Source of the DNA: Companilactobacillus bobalius
GTDB taxonomy: Bacteria > Bacillota > Bacilli > Lactobacillales > Lactobacillaceae
DNA length: 64,000 nucleotides
Direction of reading: 5' to 3'
Assembly: GCF_009764355.1 (NCBI RefSeq)
Contig: NZ_LNUA01000031.1
Location: forward strand, 1 to 64,000
Below, piece after piece: positions 58,339-64,000 of this stretch. Under the pieces are notes generated by a model. It saw only the letters and a program-made list of their open reading frames with translations, made no database searches and had not been told where the DNA came from. Each line of letters begins with the position of its first letter. The first letter of the stretch is position 1. The translations under genes and the position numbers were made by a program.

Positions 58339-59421
58339 ATGTCTACATTATTAACAAATGTTTGTAAACAATACGATCAAGGAAAGACGGTTCTAAAGAA
58401 TGTTACCGCCGAAATTGAAACGGGTGAATTCTTCGTAATCGTTGGACCATCTGGTTGTGGTAAGAGTACTTTATTACGTATGATTGCCGGACTAACTCAA
58501 ATTAGTGACGGTGAGATCAGTATTGATGGTCAAGTAGTAAACAACTTACCACCCAAGGATCGTAACTTAACAATGGTTTTCCAAAGTTACGCTTTGTTCC
58601 CATTTTTAAGCGTTTGGGATAATGTTGCTTTTGGTTTAAAAGCTAGAAAGCATGACCAATCTGAGGTTGAAGAACGTGTTAACAATGCTTTGAAGATGGT
58701 TAACTTGGAAGATTTGAAAGATAGAAAACCTCGTGAATTATCTGGTGGTCAAAGACAACGTGTGGCTCTAGCTCGTGCCGTAGCCAGCGATGCTAAGATC
58801 TGTTTGATGGATGAACCATTATCAAACTTGGATGCTCAATTAAGAATTAAGATGCGTCAAGAAATTTATGCTCTACAAAGAAAATTAGGTATTACTTTAA
58901 TCTATGTTACTCATGATCAAGTTGAAGCAATGACAATGGCTGATCATATTATGGTTTTACATGATTCAAAAGTTCAACAAATCGGTACACCGGCTGAAAT
59001 CTACAAGACACCAGCTAATGAGTTTGTTGCTGGATTCTTCGGAGTTCCACCAATCAATATTCTTTATGCAACAAAGATTTCAGACAAGGCTATCCGAGTT
59101 AATAATGATTTCCAAGTAGATCTTGATCAACCAGTTACTGAAAAGGAATTAAAGGTTGGTATCAGACCAAATGAATTAATTGTTGAAAAGGCTGACGAAT
59201 TATCTGCTAACGCAACAGTGCAAAACGTGGAATTCTTAGGGGACGAAAAGATCGTTTATGCAACATTCAGTAATGGTAATGAAGTATCAGCTATTGTTCC
59301 AAGTAATGCTCATTTCGATATGTTTGAAAATATCAAAATTACCTCAACAAATAATGTCTTATTATTTAATCAAGATGGAATCAATATAACTGCAAATGAG
59401 GAGGATCTAATCAATGCTTAA
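58339..59421 (+). CDS. ugpC: ABC transporter ATP-binding protein, UgpC/MsmK type
   Basis: 360 aa. ATPase domain (Walker A GPSGCGKST at about 37, LSGGQRQRVALARAV, Walker B ICLMDEPLSNLD) plus a C-terminal TOBE regulatory domain (KVGIRPNELIVEKADEL...). This is the CUT1 subclass that powers sugar and glycerol-3-phosphate import. It heads a five-gene operon with two permeases and two binding proteins. It overlaps the next gene by 8 nt. Confidence 0.92.
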   Translation: MSTLLTNVCKQYDQGKTVLKNVTAEIETGEFFVIVGPSGCGKSTLLRMIAGLTQISDGEISIDGQVVNNLPPKDRNLTMVFQSYALFPFLSVWDNVAFGLKARKHDQSEVEERVNNALKMVNLEDLKDRKPRELSGGQRQRVALARAVASDAKICLMDEPLSNLDAQLRIKMRQEIYALQRKLGITLIYVTHDQVEAMTMADHIMVLHDSKVQQIGTPAEIYKTPANEFVAGFFGVPPINILYATKISDKAIRVNNDFQVDLDQPVTEKELKVGIRPNELIVEKADELSANATVQNVEFLGDEKIVYATFSNGNEVSAIVPSNAHFDMFENIKITSTNNVLLFNQDGINITANEEDLINA

Positions 59422-60355
59422 GACTTCAGCAACTGATGTCATACCTGAAAAGAAAGTTGAAGCAAAACAAAAGAGTAAATTCAAATTAACTGCTAATGAT
59501 AAATACTATGCTTCCATTTTCGCTGGTCCATCATTATTTCTTTTAGGTCTTTTCGTTTTTTATCCAATGTTTAGAACTCTTTATATCAGTTTGTTCTTAA
59601 CTAATACTTTCGGTGACACAACACTCTTTGTAGGTTTAGAAAATTATGTAAAACTAATTTCTTCACCAGATTTTGTTTCTAGTATGTGGGTAACACTAGT
59701 CTATGTTGTCGGAGTAACGTTCTTTACGATTGCCATGGGTCTATTATTAGCCAATTTGGCTAGTCAAAAGTTACCAGGAATCGCTATTTTTAGAACACTT
59801 TATTCAGTGACAATGGGAGTTTCTGTTTCAGTTGCGGCTATTTTCTGGCTATTCATTTTTAATCCATCTGCAGGATTCTTCACTTTGTTAACTAAGATGT
59901 TGAATCTCCCAACAATCAATTGGTTGGCTAATCCAACTAATGCGATGTGGGCAATTATTATTACAACAGTTTGGATGCATTTAGGCTTTGTTTTCTTAGT
60001 TTTTCTTGGTGCTATTGAATCAGTACCAACAACACTTTATGAAGCAGCTGATGTTGAAGGGGTTTCTAAACATTACCAATTTTTCCACATTACTTTGCCA
60101 ATGATTTCTCCAACATTATTCTTTATTTCTACAATTACGATTATTGGTTCATTTAAGAGTTTTGGTTTGATTGATCTTATCACTAAGGGTGGTCCAACCA
60201 ATGCAACTAACATGCTGGTTTACCGTATTTATAATGATGCTTTCTTTGGCGGAAACTATGCTAAATCAAGTGCAGAAGCAATTATCTTAACTGTAATTAT
60301 TGCCTTCTTTACTTACTTGCAATTCAAATTCCTAGAAAAGAAGGTAAATTACTAA
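59414..60355 (+). CDS. ugpA: Glycerol-3-phosphate-type ABC permease, UgpA-like
   Basis: 313 aa, six spans. The EAA-type cytoplasmic loop is visible (YEAADVEGVSKHYQFFHITLPMISPTLFF). The N-terminal extension of about 30 residues is charged and Lys-rich. It pairs with the next gene (1-nt overlap of stop and start) to form the channel of the importer. Assigned to glycerol-3-phosphate because the binding proteins resemble UgpB. Confidence 0.88.
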   Translation: MLKTSATDVIPEKKVEAKQKSKFKLTANDKYYASIFAGPSLFLLGLFVFYPMFRTLYISLFLTNTFGDTTLFVGLENYVKLISSPDFVSSMWVTLVYVVGVTFFTIAMGLLLANLASQKLPGIAIFRTLYSVTMGVSVSVAAIFWLFIFNPSAGFFTLLTKMLNLPTINWLANPTNAMWAIIITTVWMHLGFVFLVFLGAIESVPTTLYEAADVEGVSKHYQFFHITLPMISPTLFFISTITIIGSFKSFGLIDLITKGGPTNATNMLVYRIYNDAFFGGNYAKSSAEAIILTVIIAFFTYLQFKFLEKKVNY

Positions 60356-61185
60356 TGGCCAATATTGATGAACGTAACGTTTTGAAAAATATTTTTAGTT
60401 ATTTTCTTTTAATTCTATTGGCTGTAGTTATCTTAGTACCATTCTTCATTGGTATTTGGACAAGTTTCTTGCCAACAGCTGATATTTTAAAAGGTAATTA
60501 TTTCAGCACTAATATTTCACTTACTAACTATATCGATGCTTTTACGAATACACCAATTCTACGTTACCTAGGTAATACCATTGTTGTGGCAACAATTACG
60601 ATGTTTGCTCATTTACTTTTCTGTTCAATGAGCGCCTATGCCTTTGTTTTCTTAGATTTCAAATATAAAAAATTCTTCTTTGCTCTATTTATGATTACAA
60701 TGATGCTACCATCTGAGGCTGCTATTATTCCTAATTTCCAAACAGTAAAGGCCTTAGGATTATTGGATCATTATTCAGCAATGATTGTTCCATCTTTAAC
60801 ATCAGCTTTCGGTACATTCATGTTGCGTCAATCTTTCATGCAAACTCCTAAAGAATTGAAAGAAGCTGCTGATATTGAAGGCTTGAATCATTTCCAAATT
60901 TTCTGGAAAGTCGTTCTACCATATAACCGTATCAGTTTGATCACATTAGGTGCTTACAGTTTTCTAGGTGCTTGGAATTCATATCTATGGCCAATTTTGG
61001 TTACATTCAGTAACAATTCACGTGTAATTCAAAATGGTTTGAAACAATTACAATCAGAAGAAACATTTAACAACTGGGGAATGATTCAAGCCAGTGCCGC
61101 AATTATTGTTATTCCAACAATTCTTGTTCTATTCATTGGACAACATTACTTCAAGTCAGGATTGAATGAAGGAGCTGTCAAATAA
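60355..61185 (+). CDS. ugpE: Glycerol-3-phosphate-type ABC permease, UgpE-like
   Basis: 276 aa, six spans, EAA loop KEAADIEGLNHFQIFWKVVLPY. The start overlaps the ugpA stop (TAATG) and its own stop overlaps the first binding-protein gene, so the whole operon is tightly coupled. Second half of the membrane channel. Confidence 0.88.
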   Translation: MANIDERNVLKNIFSYFLLILLAVVILVPFFIGIWTSFLPTADILKGNYFSTNISLTNYIDAFTNTPILRYLGNTIVVATITMFAHLLFCSMSAYAFVFLDFKYKKFFFALFMITMMLPSEAAIIPNFQTVKALGLLDHYSAMIVPSLTSAFGTFMLRQSFMQTPKELKEAADIEGLNHFQIFWKVVLPYNRISLITLGAYSFLGAWNSYLWPILVTFSNNSRVIQNGLKQLQSEETFNNWGMIQASAAIIVIPTILVLFIGQHYFKSGLNEGAVK

Positions 61186-62540
61186 TGTCGAAATATAAAA
61201 AACTAGTTCTGCCCTTGATTTTAGTCTTGGCAGTTGCCGTAGTAGCAATGTTTGGAAAAACATTGTCGACTAAGTCGGCAGCAGTAAAGGATAATCGTAC
61301 AGAAGTTGTCTTTTGGCATGAAATGGGTGGTCCTGCTGAAAAATCATTAATGAAAATTGTTGATGGTTTTAATAAATCACAAACTAAGTATCGTGTTGTT
61401 CCTAAGTATCAAGGTTCATATGATGCTGCAATTCAAAAGATTCTTCAAACTCATGGTACTGGAACATCTCCAGCTGTTTTCCAAGCTTTCGATATTTCAG
61501 CTGCTCAAATGATGCACAGTAAGTTTACAGTACCAGTTCAAGATTTCATCGATAAAGATGGTTTTGATGTAAGTAAAATTTCACCAGTTGCTCGTTCTTT
61601 CTATTCTAATGACGGTAAACAACAAGCAATGCCTTTCAACACATCACAACCGGTACTTTACTATAATGCTTCATTATTAGAAAAGTATGGAATAACACCA
61701 CCGCCAGTATCACCTTCATACAGTGATATCACACGTGTGGCAAAACAGCTTTATGAAAGATCACATCATCAAGTTAAAGGTATGACAGTACAAATCTATG
61801 GTTGGTTGTTAGAACAAGCTATGGCCAATGCTGGTGTAGGACTTACTAATAACAATGATGGTCATACAGGTATTCCAACTAAGGCAACAATTAACAATGG
61901 TGCTTCAAAGGAATTCTTTGAATGGATTCGTGAGAATCAAAAAGCTGGTGACTTCATGAACTATGGTTCGGGTGCAATGGCCGGAACTAACCAAACAACA
62001 GGTTTCCTAAATGGTAAGATCGGTATTTATATTCAATCATCAGCAAGTATTAGTCAATTGAACAAGAAGAATAAGAATAAATTGGGAATCACATACTTCC
62101 CACATCCAGATGGCAAGAAAGCTAATGGTGTTGCTATCGGTGGTGCTGCTCTTTGGATCTCAAATGACAAACCTAAAGAGGTTCAAAATGGTGCCTTTGA
62201 GTTCATCAAGTATTCTCTAAAACCAGAAGTACAAGCTCAATGGCAAAAGGATACAGGATACCTAGCTTTAAATAAGGATTCACAACAAACATCAATTCTT
62301 AAGGGACTTTACAAGCAACATCCAGAATCCAAAGTACCTAGTCAACAATTACAAGAAGCTGTTCCTAATCACTTCAACTCAGGTATTTTGATGGAAGGAA
62401 TGCAAAAGACTCGTCAAATTGAACAATTTGCAATGGAAAGTATTTATAACGGTGGCGATATCACAAATGCCTTGAAGGATGCCGACAGGAAAATTGATGA
62501 TAATTTGACAACTACTAATCGAGCTAACGGTTATCACTAA
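61185..62540 (+). CDS. ugpB: Glycerol-3-phosphate-type substrate-binding protein, UgpB-like, copy 1
   Basis: 451 aa two-lobed extracellular binding protein. UgpB-like blocks: VVFWHEMGGPAEKSL, MPFNTSQPVLYYNASLLEKYG, IGGAALWIS, and WQKDTGYLALNKD. The N-terminus (KLVLPLILVLAVAVVAMFG) is a hydrophobic anchor or signal but has no lipobox cysteine, unusual for a Gram-positive binding protein, so it is probably held by an uncleaved span. Ligand glycerol-3-phosphate or a glycerophosphodiester by homology. A paralogue follows after 30 nt. Confidence 0.88.
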   Translation: MSKYKKLVLPLILVLAVAVVAMFGKTLSTKSAAVKDNRTEVVFWHEMGGPAEKSLMKIVDGFNKSQTKYRVVPKYQGSYDAAIQKILQTHGTGTSPAVFQAFDISAAQMMHSKFTVPVQDFIDKDGFDVSKISPVARSFYSNDGKQQAMPFNTSQPVLYYNASLLEKYGITPPPVSPSYSDITRVAKQLYERSHHQVKGMTVQIYGWLLEQAMANAGVGLTNNNDGHTGIPTKATINNGASKEFFEWIRENQKAGDFMNYGSGAMAGTNQTTGFLNGKIGIYIQSSASISQLNKKNKNKLGITYFPHPDGKKANGVAIGGAALWISNDKPKEVQNGAFEFIKYSLKPEVQAQWQKDTGYLALNKDSQQTSILKGLYKQHPESKVPSQQLQEAVPNHFNSGILMEGMQKTRQIEQFAMESIYNGGDITNALKDADRKIDDNLTTTNRANGYH

Positions 62541-62570
62541 ATACTTAGTTTAATAGGGATGGGGTAGTTT

Positions 62571-63929
62571 ATGTCTAAGTATAAAAAAATAATCGTGTCT
62601 GTAACTGCTATATTGGGTATTATTTTGATAGGTTTCTTCGGTAAAAATGTTTTGGCTCAATCTAAGCCGCAAGATAATCGCACGCAAATTGTTTTCTGGC
62701 ATGAAATGGGTGGTCCTGCCGAGAAGACTTTATTGAAACTGGTTAATGATTTCAATAAATCACAGAACAAATATCAAGTAATACCTAAGTATCAAGGCTC
62801 TTACGACACTGCAATTCAAAAGATTTTCCAAACTCATGGAACCAATACATCTCCAGCTGTTTTTCAATCTTCAAATGTTTCTACGGCTCAGGTTCTTCAC
62901 AGTGGTTACACTACGCCAATTCAAAAGTTTGTTGATCAAGATCATTATGATCTAAGTAAGATTTCACCAGTTGCTCGAGCTTTTCACGCTCAGGGTGGTA
63001 AGCAACAAGCGATGCCTTTCAACACATCACAACCGGTACTTTACTATAATGCCTCACTATTAAAAAAGTATGGAATTACACTGCCGTCAGTTTCGCCTTC
63101 ATATAGTGAAATCACTAAGATTGCTAAAGAACTTTATGAAAAATCCAATCATAAAGTTAAGGGAATGACGGTTCAAATTTATGGTTGGTTATTAGAAGAG
63201 GCAATTGCTAATTCCGGCGGAATGTTTGCTAATGAAAATGATGGACATACTGGAACGCCAACAAAAGTTAACATCAATACTCCTGAATCCGTTGAATTTT
63301 TCAAATGGATTCGTGAGAATATTAAGGATGGCGACTTTATAGATTACGGTTCCGGATCAATGGCAAGTACAAACCAAACTTCTGGCTTCTTGACCAATAA
63401 AGTAGGTATTTATATTCAATCATCAGCTAGCATGAGTCAATTGAATAAGAAAAATAAGAACAAATTGGGTATTACTTATTTCCCACATCCAGATGGGAAA
63501 AAAGCTAACGGTGTTTCCATTGGTGGAGCCGCACTTTGGATTTCTAATGATAAATCTGAAGCAATTCAAAAAGGTGCCTATGAATTCATCAAGTACACAG
63601 TTAGACCAGAAGTTCAGGCTGAATGGCAAAAATCAACTGGGTATATGGCTTTAAATAGAGACTCGCAAAAAACATCAATTTTGCAAAAATTCTATGCTAA
63701 ACATCCAGAGGGTAAAATTCCGGGGCAACAATTAGATAGCACGGTTCCTAATTACGGTAACTCTGGAATCTTATTAGAAGGGATGCAGACAATTCGTAAG
63801 TTAGAAGAAGATGCAATGGAAAAGATTTACCGTGGTAGCGACATTGAACAAGTTTTAAATAGTGATGAAAAAGCTATTAATGATTTGGTTTATAGTCAAA
63901 ATCGCGCCAATGGTTTAACAAAGAAATAA
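62571..63929 (+). CDS. Glycerol-3-phosphate-type substrate-binding protein, UgpB-like, copy 2
   Basis: 452 aa, closely similar to the preceding protein along its whole length (WHEMGGPAEKTLL, MPFNTSQPVLYYNASLLKKYG, IGGAALWIS). It also lacks a lipobox; the hydrophobic segment IIVSVTAILGIILIGFFG is followed by VLAQSK, a possible signal peptidase I site. It has its own SD (GGGATGGGG region) but no evident separate promoter. The duplication may broaden ligand range. A terminator follows. Confidence 0.86.
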   Translation: MSKYKKIIVSVTAILGIILIGFFGKNVLAQSKPQDNRTQIVFWHEMGGPAEKTLLKLVNDFNKSQNKYQVIPKYQGSYDTAIQKIFQTHGTNTSPAVFQSSNVSTAQVLHSGYTTPIQKFVDQDHYDLSKISPVARAFHAQGGKQQAMPFNTSQPVLYYNASLLKKYGITLPSVSPSYSEITKIAKELYEKSNHKVKGMTVQIYGWLLEEAIANSGGMFANENDGHTGTPTKVNINTPESVEFFKWIRENIKDGDFIDYGSGSMASTNQTSGFLTNKVGIYIQSSASMSQLNKKNKNKLGITYFPHPDGKKANGVSIGGAALWISNDKSEAIQKGAYEFIKYTVRPEVQAEWQKSTGYMALNRDSQKTSILQKFYAKHPEGKIPGQQLDSTVPNYGNSGILLEGMQTIRKLEEDAMEKIYRGSDIEQVLNSDEKAINDLVYSQNRANGLTKK

Positions 63930-63930
63930 A

Positions 63931-63973
63931 AAAACACGTCGTCAATTCAAATAGAATTGGTGACGTGTTTTTG
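63931..63973 (+). terminator. Terminator of the Ugp-type operon
   Basis: acacgtcgtcaattc pairs with gaattggtgacgtgt around aaata, followed by T-rich sequence. Confidence 0.9.
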
Positions 63974-64000
63974 TTTTAATTATGATTTTTATAACGAAAT

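Noticed and set aside
1..64000. CRISPR array, tRNA, rRNA, prophage or IS element
   Set aside because: No regularly spaced short repeats, no tRNA-like cloverleaf or rRNA sequence that I recognise, and no integrase or transposase gene.

Overview
The window is chromosomal DNA from a low-GC Gram-positive bacterium of the Lactobacillaceae. The case rests on a phosphoketolase, PTS sugar import, three PepO endopeptidases and a C69 dipeptidase, a surface protein ending in SLAP-like repeats, a choloylglycine hydrolase, a probable D-Asp ligase beside an asparagine synthase homologue, AT-rich spacers and strong AGGAGG ribosome sites. My best guess is a Companilactobacillus-type species (farciminis/alimentarius group); that is inference. 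I recognise no rRNA, tRNA, CRISPR array, insertion sequence or prophage.

Layout. 0-5 kb: iron-sulfur serine dehydratase (sdaAB-sdaAA), a two-gene DUF1828-type accessory pair, and a C69 dipeptidase. 5-10.5 kb, minus strand: a LacI regulator, a GH13 alpha-glucosidase, a PTS EIIBCA and a GyrI-like protein, with two identical palindromic operators and cre-like sites. 10.5-15 kb: ClbS-like protein, SLC13-type permease, two small membrane proteins, Dyp peroxidase and choloylglycine hydrolase. 15-19 kb: a GntR regulator and phosphoketolase sharing a palindromic operator, then a structured-looking spacer. 19-26 kb: BspA-type surface protein, an MFS/HxlR pair, and an ABC importer (COG2984 type) behind what looks like a complete ribosome-mediated attenuator with a Phe-rich leader peptide. 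27-33 kb: tyrosine phosphatase, glycerate-kinase-like protein, Usp, Tag, a small ABC operon and an acetyltransferase. 33-38 kb: metallophosphoesterase, AsnB/AsnH-like amidotransferase, probable D-aspartate ligase and Usp (cell-wall cross-bridge). 38.8-45 kb: three tandem pepO genes, each with its own matching promoter. 45-50.6 kb: CPBP protease, MacB/FtsX-type ABC system, a short-chain dehydrogenase homologue lacking YxxxK, and a MerR regulator. 50.8-57.3 kb: telA followed by a duplicated three-gene membrane/secreted/XpaC-like cassette. 57.4-58.2 kb: CMD-family protein plus cupin behind a MerR-type promoter whose operator matches the one in front of the MerR gene 7 kb away. 58.3-64 kb: Ugp-type glycerol-3-phosphate ABC importer with two binding-protein paralogues.

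The spacers hold two families of structured repeats of about 125-180 nt. Family B has five copies (21.0-30.5 kb). Family A/A' has three A copies, two A' copies and a remnant. Inside each family the stem sequences change from copy to copy while staying complementary, which points to selection on a folded RNA or DNA form. Neither family carries a gene. The features I would check first are the Phe leader attenuator at 23.3-23.6 kb, these two repeat families, and the telA-linked duplicated cassette.

Many genes have a longer reading frame than the most likely protein. Where an internal start has a properly spaced Shine-Dalgarno sequence I used that start and say so.
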